Made by a program: the position numbers and the translations under genes. A stretch of DNA of 63,841 bases from Rhodospirillaceae bacterium (lineage in GTDB: Bacteria; Pseudomonadota; Alphaproteobacteria; DSM-16000; Inquilinaceae): assembly GCA_020638595.1 (NCBI GenBank), contig JACKIG010000019.1, positions 1-63,841 on the forward strand, given 5' to 3'. The notes under the pieces were generated by a model, which was given only the letters and a program-made list of their open reading frames with translations, was not told the DNA's origin and ran no database searches. Positions 1 to 8,946 of this stretch are shown one piece after another (the first letter of the stretch is position 1; every line of letters begins with the position of its first letter).

Positions 1-689
1 CCATCGCGCGGATCGACACCCATGTGGCGGAAGGCACGGCCCAATTGGCCGCCTACCTGAAGCCGTCGCTGATCGAGGTCGTGCTGGTCAGCGTCGTGGT
101 ACTGCTGTTCGCCCGCAGCGCGCCGCGGGCGGCACGGCGCGCCTTCGCGCCGGTGGCGCTGGCCGCCCTCGTCCTCGCCGTCGCCGCCTGGGATCGGCGC
201 GACGACTGGACCCGCGGTCTGGAGGGCGCATTCCCGGCCGAAGACCTGCGCGCCGCCATCCCGGACGGGGCGACCGTCTATTGGGACCGCGACATCCGCG
301 GCGCCTGGCTGCTGCTGGGCCGGACCAGCGGGCCGGCGGTCGACCACGGGGCGGGCCTCTTGTTCTCGCGCGATACGGCGCTGGCCTATCGCGACCAGGC
401 CGGCCCGATGCAGGCGATCACCGGACGCGAGATGTTCGACTTCTTCCGCCACCGCGATGCCGTCCATGCGGCGCCGCCCGCGATCGACCGCGCCACCCTG
501 GTCCAGGTCTGCCGCGACGTCGACACCCTGGATTTCATGGTGCTGGCGCGCGCCGTGGACGGGGCGTACGCGCTGCAATGGCACGCGCCGTCGCCGATGT
601 ATGACGAACGCGCGCTGGCCCGGGGGTCCATGGTCGCCCCTGCCCGGGACTTCTACCTCTACGACTGCGCCCGCCTGCGCGCGTCGTGA
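1..689 (+). CDS. C-terminal part of an unidentified membrane protein (5' truncated by window edge)
   Basis: The frame is open from the first complete codon (base 3) to the TGA at 687-689, so the real start lies outside the window; the first internal start is GTG at 24. About 228 residues are visible: two hydrophobic segments (around IEVVLVSVVVLLFA and FAPVALAALVLAVAAW) and then a soluble domain of about 150 residues, rich in Asp, Arg and aromatic residues, with no catalytic motif that I recognise. Membrane segments followed by an extracytoplasmic tail is the architecture of many glycan-assembly membrane proteins. It meets the next gene tail-to-tail with a 31-base overlap, and that neighbour is a membrane glycosyltransferase, but this fragment alone does not justify a function. 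Confidence 0.6.
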   Translation, partial: IARIDTHVAEGTAQLAAYLKPSLIEVVLVSVVVLLFARSAPRAARRAFAPVALAALVLAVAAWDRRDDWTRGLEGAFPAEDLRAAIPDGATVYWDRDIRGAWLLLGRTSGPAVDHGAGLLFSRDTALAYRDQAGPMQAITGREMFDFFRHRDAVHAAPPAIDRATLVQVCRDVDTLDFMVLARAVDGAYALQWHAPSPMYDERALARGSMVAPARDFYLYDCARLRAS

Positions 690-2521
690 CCCCGGCCCGA
701 CAGGACCGGGGTACAGCCGGCGGCGGCGAGGCGATCGGCGACCGGCCGCGCTTGCGTGGCTGCACCGGCCGTCCCACCGACATGGGGATTGGGCCGGAGA
801 CCCAGCGCCGACAGGTCCGCCAATCCCACGAACGCGACGTCCCGGTCCCGGCACAGGGTTTCCAGCTGGCCATCGGTCAGCTGACCCACCGCCATCAGCT
901 TCGGCGTGTTGCGCAGGAACGGGTCGTTGCGGACGAGATCGGTTCCGTACCAGATGGCCGCCGTGTCGATCAGGACCGCATCGACGGGCAGCCGCTCAAC
1001 ATAGGCCTGCGCCTCGGCGAACGGATGTGCGAAGCGGTGCGCCTGCACGGCCCGCAACGGCACGCCGACAACGACGCCGATCGCCGCCGCGGCCACCAGC
1101 GCCGCCGCGGTCCTGCGCGCCGATGCCGGCGCCAGGTCGCGCTTGAGCGCGACCCAGCCATAGGCGGCGATCAGCGCGAAGCTGCCGAGGCAGACATGCA
1201 GGTAGCGATAGCCCCAGCCGTGGCCCTGATAGGGCATCAGCAGCAGGTACGGCAGCAGCGAGGTCAGGCACCCCCAGGCCAGCATGCGCACCAGCCACGG
1301 CGCCCGGCGCAGCTGCGCCAGGCCGGCGACCGCCAGGGGCAGCAGCGCGAGGTTCTGCCAGGCGACGAAGCGGCCGAGATTGCCGAGCCACATATGGATG
1401 TCGGCCAGGCTGTGCGACCGCAGCCGGCGCAGCAGCCCTTCGGCCAGATAGCCGCCGTCGCCGACGCCGACGCTGTGCGGCAGGCCTTCCAGGGCCATGG
1501 CGATGTCGCGCCAGAACAGCCAGAACAGAAGGAATGCGGCATAGGCGGACGCATAGAGGGCCGCGAGCCAGACCCTGCGCCGCCACAGCAGCGACAGCAT
1601 GAAGGGCAGGATGAAGGCCGGGTGGACGTGAACCTGGTGCAGGCCGATGGCCAGGAACCCGACGGCCAGGGCACCGGCATGGCCTGCACGGTCGTCACGG
1701 ACGTGAAGCACCACCCAGGCCAGGTTGAAGAACAGATGCGCCGTCATCGAATAGGGCGTCATCGCCGTGACCAGAAGCTGCGGCGATGCCGCAAGCAGGG
1801 CCGCGGCGATGATCGGCAGGTGACGCTCCTCCGGCCAGGTGCGCCGTGCCAGCCAGGCCACCAGCGCGACGCTGGCCCCCGCCATCAGCGGCTCCGCCAG
1901 CGGGGCCAGGTGGACCGCACCGAACAGCGCGACGATCGCGGCGTTCCCGGGGCGGTAGTCCGGGCTCCACACGCCGAGTGTCGGATCGTGCCTGAGGAAG
2001 ATCGGCTGCAACGCCTCCGCGAAGTCCGCCCAATCCGCCGGCAGCGCCGGGATCAGCGCACCCCCCTGAAGGGCGCGGGCCTGGAACAGGGCCATGAACT
2101 CGTCCATGGCCAGCGGGTGGCCGGCGAACACCAGCCAGGACCCGGCCGCCGCGACCACGACGACGGCGCCGACAAGCGCGATGACGGGGGCGCCCAGCAC
2201 CGTCCGTGATGTCGGCAGCCCGACGGGCCAGGTGCGGCGCGCCAGCAGCCGGCCGGCCGGCAAGGCCAGGGCCAGCACCACGGCGGCGCCCAGCAGCCAG
2301 GCGGTATCGTGCTGCACGAACAGATGGAACCCGACCAATGCCTGCAACTGCGGCCAGGCCGTCAGGATCAGCCATCCGACCCCTGCGAACAGGGCGCAGG
2401 CCAGGGCGGCCCGGCTGAACGCCCGCACCGCCGGCGCGGTATCCGCCACCGCGCTGCCGGGAAGGGTCGCCGCTGCCGATGGGGATGGCGCGTGGGACAC
2501 CGCCGTCCTATCGGCCCGCAT
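659..2521 (-). CDS. Polytopic GT-C type glycosyltransferase (PMT/ArnT-like, GT39 fold)
   Basis: About 620 residues with ten or more hydrophobic segments and a first extracytoplasmic loop containing the acidic pair in HPLAMDEFMALFQ (roughly residues 115-127), the position where GT39/PMT_2 enzymes carry their catalytic Asp-Glu. Such enzymes transfer a sugar from a polyprenyl-phosphate donor on the periplasmic face of the inner membrane. The start chosen is the ATG at 2521, which overlaps the radical SAM gene upstream by 14 bases; the frame stays open further upstream but that part is Pro/Arg/Cys-rich antisense-like sequence inside the neighbour. It is the last gene of a five-gene minus-strand operon. 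The polyprenyl-linked donor would plausibly be made by the GT2 gene at 7355-8677. The acceptor cannot be told from sequence. Confidence 0.75.
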   Translation of the reverse strand: MRADRTAVSHAPSPSAAATLPGSAVADTAPAVRAFSRAALACALFAGVGWLILTAWPQLQALVGFHLFVQHDTAWLLGAAVVLALALPAGRLLARRTWPVGLPTSRTVLGAPVIALVGAVVVVAAAGSWLVFAGHPLAMDEFMALFQARALQGGALIPALPADWADFAEALQPIFLRHDPTLGVWSPDYRPGNAAIVALFGAVHLAPLAEPLMAGASVALVAWLARRTWPEERHLPIIAAALLAASPQLLVTAMTPYSMTAHLFFNLAWVVLHVRDDRAGHAGALAVGFLAIGLHQVHVHPAFILPFMLSLLWRRRVWLAALYASAYAAFLLFWLFWRDIAMALEGLPHSVGVGDGGYLAEGLLRRLRSHSLADIHMWLGNLGRFVAWQNLALLPLAVAGLAQLRRAPWLVRMLAWGCLTSLLPYLLLMPYQGHGWGYRYLHVCLGSFALIAAYGWVALKRDLAPASARRTAAALVAAAAIGVVVGVPLRAVQAHRFAHPFAEAQAYVERLPVDAVLIDTAAIWYGTDLVRNDPFLRNTPKLMAVGQLTDGQLETLCRDRDVAFVGLADLSALGLRPNPHVGGTAGAATQARPVADRLAAAGCTPVLSGRGHDARRRAQS

Positions 2522-4076
2522 CACCGACGGTTTCCATCCGTCCGCGGGGCACCCGCTGGGGCTGCAACCAGGCATCCGGCATCTCGGCGGCCGCGTGGCG
2601 GGCCGGCAGGCGGGCGGGTGCGGGCTGCTGGCGCCCGCGCAGCAGCTTCGCCAGGAAGTTCCGCCCGGCACCGATGGACCGGATGCCCTCGCGCGGGCGG
2701 GTCACGGCCTGGGCCAGCTTGCGGGCGATGTAGCGCGGCCGCAGGTGGAAGCTGCGCGTCGCCTGCTCGCAGAAGGCCTCAAGGTCCGCGGCCGACAGCG
2801 TCGGCAGGTCGATGACGCACCGGTGCTCGCCGTTCTCGTTCAGCCAGTCGTCGAAGTTGTCCGTCGCCAGGTGGCCGTTTTCCTTGGCCCACGCATAGGC
2901 GCCGGTGCCGGGATACGGCATGACGGGATAGAACTGGGCGCTGTCCGGCTCAAGCTGCATTGCCAGCTTCAGGGTCTGGTCCAGCGTCTCCGCCGTCTCG
3001 CCCGGGAAGCCGACCATGAAGCATCCATGCACCAGGATGCCCAGCTCACGGCAGGTCTTCATGAACTGCTGCTGCTGTTGCAGGGTCTGGCCCTTGCGCA
3101 TGTTGCGCAGCAGCAGGTCGCTGCCGGATTCGAACCCGGCGGCGCATTGGCGCAGTCCCGCCTGGCGCAGGGCGGCCAGCGTGTCGCGATCGACGTTGAC
3201 GCGGATATTGGCGAACCAGGGCAGGCGGACCCCCTGTTCGCGCACGAGGCCCGCGATCTCGCGCGCCCGCTCGCGGTCGAAGGTGAAGGTATCGTCTTCG
3301 AACACGATCTCCTTCACCTCGGGCATGTTCTCCTGGATCCACTTCATCTCCGCCACCACGTCGGCGGGCGACCGCGTGCGGTAGGTGTGGCCGTGCATGA
3401 CCTGCGGGTAGACGCAGTAGAAGCAGCGCGCACGGCACCCGCGGCCGGAGATGATCATCACCATCGGGTGCGAGGCGATGGTGAAGAGGTAATTCGGGGT
3501 CTTCAGGAACCGCTTGTAGATCTTCGAGGCCCAGGGCAGCGCATCCATGTCGTGGATCAGCGGCCGGTCCAGGGTGCGGTGCAGCACGCCGTCGCTGCGC
3601 AGCCCGAGGCCCAGGACCTCTTCCGGGGGCTGCCCCGCTTCCAGCCGGGACGCCAGGTCGGCCACCGTCACGTCGTATTCACCGATCGCCACGAAGTCGA
3701 GCGCCGGGCACCGCTGCAAGGCGTTCTGCCAGTCCGCCGTGGCGTGCGTTCCGACCAGCGCCGTGCGGCTGTCGGGAAGGGCCAGCTTGACGGCGGACAC
3801 CGTTTCAAGATCGGCGCTGAAGCTGCCGGTCGTCGTCTCGAACACGATCAGCCCGGCACCGTGGGTGCGCGCCCGGGCGACGATGTCGTCGACGGTCAGG
3901 CCATCGGCCGGGCAGTCGATCAGATCGATGTCGTGGCCGGACTGCTCCGCCCACCCGGCGGCGTAGGCCAGCCAATAGGGATAGTACAGCGTGCCGGAGC
4001 GGATGACCCCCGGGCTGCGCTGGGATCGGGAATACCGCCAGCCCTTCAGCGGCGGATTTACGAAGAGAATTCGCAT
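2508..4076 (-). CDS. B12-binding-domain radical SAM protein
   Basis: 522 residues. The N-terminal ~150 residues (MRILFVNPPLKGWRYSRS onward) look like the cobalamin-binding Rossmann domain of class B radical SAM enzymes, followed by a radical SAM barrel with the cluster motif C-R-A-R-C-F-Y-C at Cys214, Cys218 and Cys221 and the usual downstream glycine-rich strands (AAGFESGSD, GCFMVGFPGET). Enzymes of this architecture methylate or rearrange unactivated carbons on lipids, hopanoids and natural products. It overlaps the GT2-pyruvyltransferase gene upstream by 19 bases and the GT-C gene downstream by 14, so it belongs to the same operon and probably modifies the same glycan or its lipid carrier. 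The C-terminal ~40 residues are Pro/Arg-rich. Hopanoid-type substrates (HpnJ-like) are possible but not demonstrated. Confidence 0.85.
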   Translation of the reverse strand: MRILFVNPPLKGWRYSRSQRSPGVIRSGTLYYPYWLAYAAGWAEQSGHDIDLIDCPADGLTVDDIVARARTHGAGLIVFETTTGSFSADLETVSAVKLALPDSRTALVGTHATADWQNALQRCPALDFVAIGEYDVTVADLASRLEAGQPPEEVLGLGLRSDGVLHRTLDRPLIHDMDALPWASKIYKRFLKTPNYLFTIASHPMVMIISGRGCRARCFYCVYPQVMHGHTYRTRSPADVVAEMKWIQENMPEVKEIVFEDDTFTFDRERAREIAGLVREQGVRLPWFANIRVNVDRDTLAALRQAGLRQCAAGFESGSDLLLRNMRKGQTLQQQQQFMKTCRELGILVHGCFMVGFPGETAETLDQTLKLAMQLEPDSAQFYPVMPYPGTGAYAWAKENGHLATDNFDDWLNENGEHRCVIDLPTLSAADLEAFCEQATRSFHLRPRYIARKLAQAVTRPREGIRSIGAGRNFLAKLLRGRQQPAPARLPARHAAAEMPDAWLQPQRVPRGRMETVGDAGR

Positions 4077-6271
4077 GGCTGCAACGCCTCGTCATGCCTG
4101 TGTTCTGCGGGCGGCCGGTAGGCGGCCGGATCGGCCAGCCATCGGGCCAGGGCCAGATGCGCCTGGAGGGCCTTGTGCGAGAGGTGGCGGTGCGCATCGC
4201 GCAGCTGCCGGCGGTGCGGCGCCGGATCGTCCAGCATAGGGGCCAGCCGCGCGAGGACGGGTGCGGACCAGTCCGCCGCCATGGGAACGATCCTGTCGGC
4301 AAGTCCGGCATCGGTCAGGACGCCGCGCACCTTCGGCGCATAGTCCAACGCCAGGAACGGGACCGCGCCGTTGATGCAGAAGATCGCCGGATGCAGGCGC
4401 ATGGCCACGAAGGCATCGCAGGCGGCGATGCGGCCTTGCAGGTCCTGCACGGTCAGGGCCGCGGTGTCGACGATCTCCGGCATCCCGTCATCGCTGAGCG
4501 CCTGGGCGATGTGCCGCGCGTAGTCCGCGTCTTCGGGGTTCATCGTCGGGAAGATCCGCACGCCCACGCCGCGCGCCGCCAAGGCCTTGCAGACGATCAC
4601 CCATTCCCGTGTCGCCGCATCGATCGCCGCCGTGTCGCGCCGGTAGATGTTGGCGAACTGCGCCCAGGCGCACGGGCTGATCCCCACGACCGGGCGCGCT
4701 GCCCGCGGCGCAGGGTCCGGCGCAGCCGTCTGCGGCAGGGCGAAGACGGGATCGACGGCGCGGATGACGGCGGGCAGGCCGCAACGCCGGAGCAGGTCTT
4801 GCGAATCCGCGTCGCGCACCCACGCCACGCCACCTCCGCCAAGGGCAAGGCGCACCATCAGGCGCGCCAGGCGCCCCGCCAGCGGGCCGGCACCGATGCA
4901 GAAGACGGCGCGGGCGGTGCCGGCAAGGCGTGCCAGCGTCAGTGCCCCGGTCAGCACTAGGTGGTTGCCCAGCTTCATGTCGTGCAGCCAGTGGCCGCCG
5001 GCGATGACCACCCCGTCGAAGCGCATCATCACCAGGGCCAGGCGCAGCGCGTCGGCCACGATGCCGGGGCGCGTGCCGACCGTCCGGGCATCGGCGGCCG
5101 GGGCCATGATCCGGCCAACCACGCGCTCGGCCCCGGCCAGGTCGCGGGGCAGCGCGCGGATGTCGAAGCCCGACGGGCCGATCCCGGCGGCATAGAGGTC
5201 CCAGTCATCGAGGCGACCGTCTTCCGCCAGCCGGTGGGCCACCGTCGTCATGATCGCGGCGTCGCCCGCGTTGCCGGCGTTCTTCAGCCCCAACAGCGCG
5301 AGGCGCCGTGGCCGCGGTGCGGTGCCCCGGCGCAGACCCCCCGTCCACTGGCCCAGTCCATAGGCCACATGGGTGGCAAGCAGGATGGTCCAGACCCTGC
5401 CCGCCAGGGCCGGACGCCCGGCCTTCACGCACAGCCACAGCGCCATCGCCAGCACGGCCAGGGCGTGCAGCGGCTGCAGCAGCGGCAGGACCAGCGTCGC
5501 CGCGAAGACCGGCGACCACCGTCCGGGATGGCGGCGCAGCAGCCAGGACCGGCCCCGGCCATAGGCGAACATGTTGCGCACCCATGCCGTCAGCGTGTCG
5601 CGCTGGCGGTGGATGACGACGGCATCGGGGACGAAATGCAGGGTGAAGCCCCGGTCGCGCAGCCTGGTCGACAGGTCTTCGTCCTCGCCCATGCGGGCGA
5701 AGCGCTCGTCATACCCGCCGACCGCCTCCAGCGCCGTCCGGCGGATCAGGACGTTGAGGCCGGGCAGGTGGTGAACCGGCCGTGCCGTCGCCAACACCCG
5801 GCCCTGGGTCGAATTGCGGGACCCGACCCAGCTGTCCAGCGCCACTGCCAGCGCGTCATAGAACGGTGTCTCGCCCGTCGGGGGGCGGTTGCCGCCACCG
5901 ACCGCCGCCGCCGTCGGCGGCAGGCCGGCCAGGGCGCCGGCCTGCCGGTCGAGCCAGTCCTGCGGCGCCTCGCAATCCGCATCCAGGAAGGCGACAAGCC
6001 CGCTGCGCGCCGCGCGCCAGCCGACATTGCGGTTGGCGCTGATGGACCGGCCGGGATTGCTGACGACCCTCAAACCCGGCGAGGCCGCGCGCGCCACGTC
6101 CACCGTGGCGTCGGTGGAGCCGTCGTCGACCAGGATGATCTCGACCCGGCCTGCCGGATAGTGCTGGCCGGCCAGCGATCGCATGCAGGCGCCGATCTTC
6201 CGTTCCTCGTTGCGGGCAACGACGACGACGGAGATCGCCGGCCGGTCGGCCGTATCCGGGACCCTGGTCAT
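4058..6271 (-). CDS. Fusion: GT2 glycosyltransferase + polysaccharide pyruvyltransferase-family domain
   Basis: 737 residues. Residues 1-250 are a GT-A family 2 glycosyltransferase: ISVVVVARNEE at the start, LVDDGSTD, the DXD-type LDADC (Asp97, Asp99) and the acidic GEDEDLSTR near 195. Residues about 255-312 hold two membrane segments. From about 322 (RRLALLGLKNAGNAGD) to the end it resembles the polysaccharide pyruvyl transferase family (CsaB/WcaK-like), with a GGHWLHD motif and a C-terminal GT-B-like half. The two activities would add a sugar and then a ketal pyruvate, or the second domain may act as another glycosyltransferase. The ATG at 6271 shares bases with the stop of the upstream gene (ATGA). 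The frame continues upstream to 7201 but antisense-like, so it was cut at 6271. Confidence 0.82.
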   Translation of the reverse strand: MTRVPDTADRPAISVVVVARNEERKIGACMRSLAGQHYPAGRVEIILVDDGSTDATVDVARAASPGLRVVSNPGRSISANRNVGWRAARSGLVAFLDADCEAPQDWLDRQAGALAGLPPTAAAVGGGNRPPTGETPFYDALAVALDSWVGSRNSTQGRVLATARPVHHLPGLNVLIRRTALEAVGGYDERFARMGEDEDLSTRLRDRGFTLHFVPDAVVIHRQRDTLTAWVRNMFAYGRGRSWLLRRHPGRWSPVFAATLVLPLLQPLHALAVLAMALWLCVKAGRPALAGRVWTILLATHVAYGLGQWTGGLRRGTAPRPRRLALLGLKNAGNAGDAAIMTTVAHRLAEDGRLDDWDLYAAGIGPSGFDIRALPRDLAGAERVVGRIMAPAADARTVGTRPGIVADALRLALVMMRFDGVVIAGGHWLHDMKLGNHLVLTGALTLARLAGTARAVFCIGAGPLAGRLARLMVRLALGGGGVAWVRDADSQDLLRRCGLPAVIRAVDPVFALPQTAAPDPAPRAARPVVGISPCAWAQFANIYRRDTAAIDAATREWVIVCKALAARGVGVRIFPTMNPEDADYARHIAQALSDDGMPEIVDTAALTVQDLQGRIAACDAFVAMRLHPAIFCINGAVPFLALDYAPKVRGVLTDAGLADRIVPMAADWSAPVLARLAPMLDDPAPHRRQLRDAHRHLSHKALQAHLALARWLADPAAYRPPAEHRHDEALQPCEFSS

Positions 6272-7326
6272 GCGCCCGCCACGGCCGGGTTGCGGCCATG
6301 GGCCCCCTGGACCCGCCGGACCAGCAGGATCGCCGCCAGCAGGCCGGTCGTGGCCCCCAGTGCGGCCAGGCCGGCCAGGCGAAGGACGAGGGCGAACGCA
6401 CCGGCCGTTTCCAGCGTGCCGCCCTGGAACATCAGCAGCCCCACCCAGGTCCATTCGGCGATACCGATATTGCCGGGCGTCAGCGATGCCAGCTGCGAGG
6501 CCTGCACCAGCGGAAAGGCAAGCGTGACGTCCATCAACGGCACCGTCTGGCCGATCGCCAGCACCACGACCACGACGCGCAGGGCGAGGACGAGGAAGCG
6601 CAGGCCCGATGCGCCCAGCAGGACCGCAACCATACGTGCCGTCAGCAGCCGGTCGACCGCCGTCGTCATCGTATCGGCGTCGCGGGCGCTGCCCGCCCCG
6701 CGAAGGCGCGCCCGCAGCCAGGCCACGACATGCCGGCTGCGCAGCAGCAATGCGCCGCCGGCCATGGCGAACAGCGGCGGCAGGACGACCAGCCAGATCC
6801 AGCCGATCCCGAGGAACAGCACCGCCGCGGCCGCAACGGCGAAGCACGCCATGGCGGCGACGTCGAAGCCCTGCTCCAGCACGGTGGCCGCGGCGTTCCG
6901 GCCGACGCCCCGGCGATGCAGCAGCCGCATGGCCAGGGCCCGGCTTGCCACCGTACCCACATAGACCGTGACGAAGATGCCCAGGACCGCGCCCACCGCC
7001 GTATAGAGGGTGACGGCCGCTATCCCCGGCACAGCGCGGTCTTCGGGGAAGAGCCGCCGGGTTACGAGGGTCCATTTGACCGCGCTGATCAGGAATTGCG
7101 CTGCGGTCAGCGCCACCAGGGCCGCCCAGGCCCAGACGGGGATGCCGCGCAGCAGTTCCCACAGGTCGGCGCCGCCCGTATCCAGGCTTGCCGCCAGCCA
7201 CCAGATCAGGCCGCCGGCCGCAATTATGCCCAGCGCGGCCAGTGCGGCACGGGCGATCATACGGCGCGGCCCGCTGCCGGTCCGTGCCCGGGCGGTTTCT
7301 GCGGGCAGCGTCATGCCGTTCGTCAT
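6268..7326 (-). CDS. Lysylphosphatidylglycerol synthase TM-region / AglD-type flippase-like membrane protein
   Basis: 352 residues with about eight transmembrane segments, matching the UPF0104/LPG_synthase_TM type: AVKWTLVTRRLFPE in the first third, the conserved polar segment around TLYTAVGAVLGIFVTVYVG, and LTPGNIGIAEWTW near residue 290. Members of this family occur as the flippase part of MprF and next to polyprenyl glycosyltransferases, where they are thought to move lipid-linked sugars across the membrane. Here it is sandwiched between two GT2 genes: 28 bases after the upstream one and ATGA-coupled to the downstream fusion. Start ATG 7326 chosen; an in-frame ATG at 7314 is an alternative. 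Flippase activity is inferred from context only. Confidence 0.8.
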   Translation of the reverse strand: MTNGMTLPAETARARTGSGPRRMIARAALAALGIIAAGGLIWWLAASLDTGGADLWELLRGIPVWAWAALVALTAAQFLISAVKWTLVTRRLFPEDRAVPGIAAVTLYTAVGAVLGIFVTVYVGTVASRALAMRLLHRRGVGRNAAATVLEQGFDVAAMACFAVAAAAVLFLGIGWIWLVVLPPLFAMAGGALLLRSRHVVAWLRARLRGAGSARDADTMTTAVDRLLTARMVAVLLGASGLRFLVLALRVVVVVLAIGQTVPLMDVTLAFPLVQASQLASLTPGNIGIAEWTWVGLLMFQGGTLETAGAFALVLRLAGLAALGATTGLLAAILLVRRVQGAHGRNPAVAGA

Positions 7327-7354
7327 TCCAGCGTCGGCTTCCCGCCGGCCCCCG

Positions 7355-8677
7355 TCAGGACCGCTGATCCGGCGGACCGGATGCGGGCAGGAAGTCGGCC
7401 CGGTTGTCCGCGATCACCGACAGCAGGAACCCGCCGAAGACCTGCTGGGCGCCGATGGTCAGCAGGATCGTGCCCAGCATCAGTTCGGGCAGCCGCTGCA
7501 ATGGCCCGAAATCCGTCCCGGCCCAGCCGCCGACGATGCCGCTGATGATCGCCAGGCCCGCCAGGATGCCGCCGACGCCGACGGTCAAACTGCCTTCCAG
7601 GGTCAACAGCCAGCGTACGGGGCGGGCCAGGGGTGCGCTGCGGCGATAGCCCGCGCGTACGCCGTGCACCTCGCTGCCGACGCCGAAGAGGAACAGCATA
7701 TGGCCCAGCGTCAAGGCGGCGCCGGCGAACGGCAGCCAGTGGGGTCCCAGCCAGGCCGGACCCAGATGCACGACCGCTTGGCCCTCCGGCCGGGCCAGCA
7801 GCAGCCCGAGGATGACCGTCCCGAACAGGCTGAGCACCATCGACGGTATCAGGAACAGCCCGATGGGGCTGAGCATGAACAGGAAGCGCAGGTGCCGCCA
7901 CCCGTCGCGCCAGGGGCGCAGATGCGGCGGCCGGTCGCGCAGGTCCGGATGCAGCGTGATCGGCACCTCGGTCCGCTTGAGGTTCAGAAGCGCGGCCTTG
8001 ATGACCATCTCGCTGGCGAATTCCATTCCCTCCGACGACAGGTTCAGGCGCCGGGCGGCGTCGCGGGTGAAGGCGCGCAGGCCGCAATGGGCATCGGAAA
8101 GGCCCGACCGGAACAGCAGGTTCAGGATGCCGGTCAGGACCGGGTTGCCGATGTGTCGGTTCTTCCAGGGCATCGCGCCCGGCAGGATGCGGCCGCGCAG
8201 GCGCGAGCCCATGCACAGCTCGTACCCCTCCTGCAGGCGGCGGACCATGGGGGCGGCCTCCTCGAAATCGTAGGATCCGTCGCAATCCCCCATGACGATG
8301 TAGCGCCCCCGGGCGGCGGCGATCCCGCCGCGCAGGGCGTTGCCGTAGCCGCGCCGGTCGACCGGCACGACGCGCGCGCCCAGCTTGCGGGCCAGGTCCT
8401 GGCTGCCGTCGGTGCTGCCGTTGTCCGCGACCACGATTTCGCCGCGCAGCCCGTCGGCCTGCAATTGCTGAAGGGCGGACCTGGCATTGCCGATGCAATG
8501 CGCCAGGGTCATCGCCTCGTTCAGGCAGGGCAGGACGATCGTGACATCCAGGGATGGCGGCGCGGCGAGGCCGGCCGCCCCGTACGCGTCCGGCTGGCGC
8601 GCCCGCTGGTCGGAGCCATGATGGTCCGTCAGCTCGAGACCGCCCTGGATGGCGACCTCGCCTGTAGTGGCATCCAT
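7355..8677 (-). CDS. GT2 glycosyltransferase, dolichol-phosphate mannosyltransferase type, with C-terminal membrane segments
   Basis: 440 residues. The catalytic part (about 45-270) has VTIVLPCLNEAMTL, the DNGSTDGS motif, GYGNALRGG and MGDCDGSYDF, typical of DPM1/GtrB-like enzymes that move a sugar from a nucleotide donor to polyprenyl phosphate on the cytoplasmic side. Four or more hydrophobic segments follow (from SPIGLFLIPSMVLS to the C terminus), as in GtrB-like proteins. It is the first gene of the minus-strand glycan operon that continues through the flippase-like, fusion, radical SAM and GT-C genes, and its product would supply the lipid-linked sugar used by the last one. The N-terminal ~40 residues are polar and poorly conserved-looking. 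ATG at 8677. Confidence 0.85.
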   Translation of the reverse strand: MDATTGEVAIQGGLELTDHHGSDQRARQPDAYGAAGLAAPPSLDVTIVLPCLNEAMTLAHCIGNARSALQQLQADGLRGEIVVADNGSTDGSQDLARKLGARVVPVDRRGYGNALRGGIAAARGRYIVMGDCDGSYDFEEAAPMVRRLQEGYELCMGSRLRGRILPGAMPWKNRHIGNPVLTGILNLLFRSGLSDAHCGLRAFTRDAARRLNLSSEGMEFASEMVIKAALLNLKRTEVPITLHPDLRDRPPHLRPWRDGWRHLRFLFMLSPIGLFLIPSMVLSLFGTVILGLLLARPEGQAVVHLGPAWLGPHWLPFAGAALTLGHMLFLFGVGSEVHGVRAGYRRSAPLARPVRWLLTLEGSLTVGVGGILAGLAIISGIVGGWAGTDFGPLQRLPELMLGTILLTIGAQQVFGGFLLSVIADNRADFLPASGPPDQRS

Positions 8678-8694
8678 GGCCGCTCTCCCGTTGC

Positions 8695-8811
8695 CTAGAG
8701 CCTGATCCGGTCACGTCGGATCGACGAGATCGGTGAACCAGTCTCCAATTGTTGAAGACAGGGCAGGACGCGGACACCAGGCCGATACAGCCTGATGTCA
8801 TCCTGCTCTAG
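8695..8811. repeat. Small imperfect inverted-repeat element upstream of the glycan operon
   Basis: The ends are CTAGAGCCTGAT (8695-8706) and, on the other strand, CTAGAGCAGGAT (8811-8800), ten of twelve bases alike, enclosing about 93 bases. It fills much of the otherwise featureless gap 8678-8946. The same words (GAGCCTGAT, ACGTCGGATC-like) recur in the palindrome at 9424-9459, suggesting a small interspersed repeat family in this genome. The element could be a MITE-like relic, or carry the operon promoter. No transposase is nearby. Confidence 0.4.
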
Positions 8812-8946
8812 CCTGCGGGAGCTTAACCGCCCACTCGTAAAGACAATCCTAACCCAGAAGAGTCCGGAATTGTTGCGTCAAGCCATGGAAGATCGACTTT
8901 ACGGATGAAATTCCGAGCCGCCCCGGTTGCCGGGATGCGGGGGACG

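Noticed and set aside
6272..7201. Upstream extension of the GT2-pyruvyltransferase frame to 1047 residues
   Set aside because: It overlaps the flippase-like gene on the same strand in another frame, is Gly/Arg-rich, and the ATGA junction at 6271 is a natural start.
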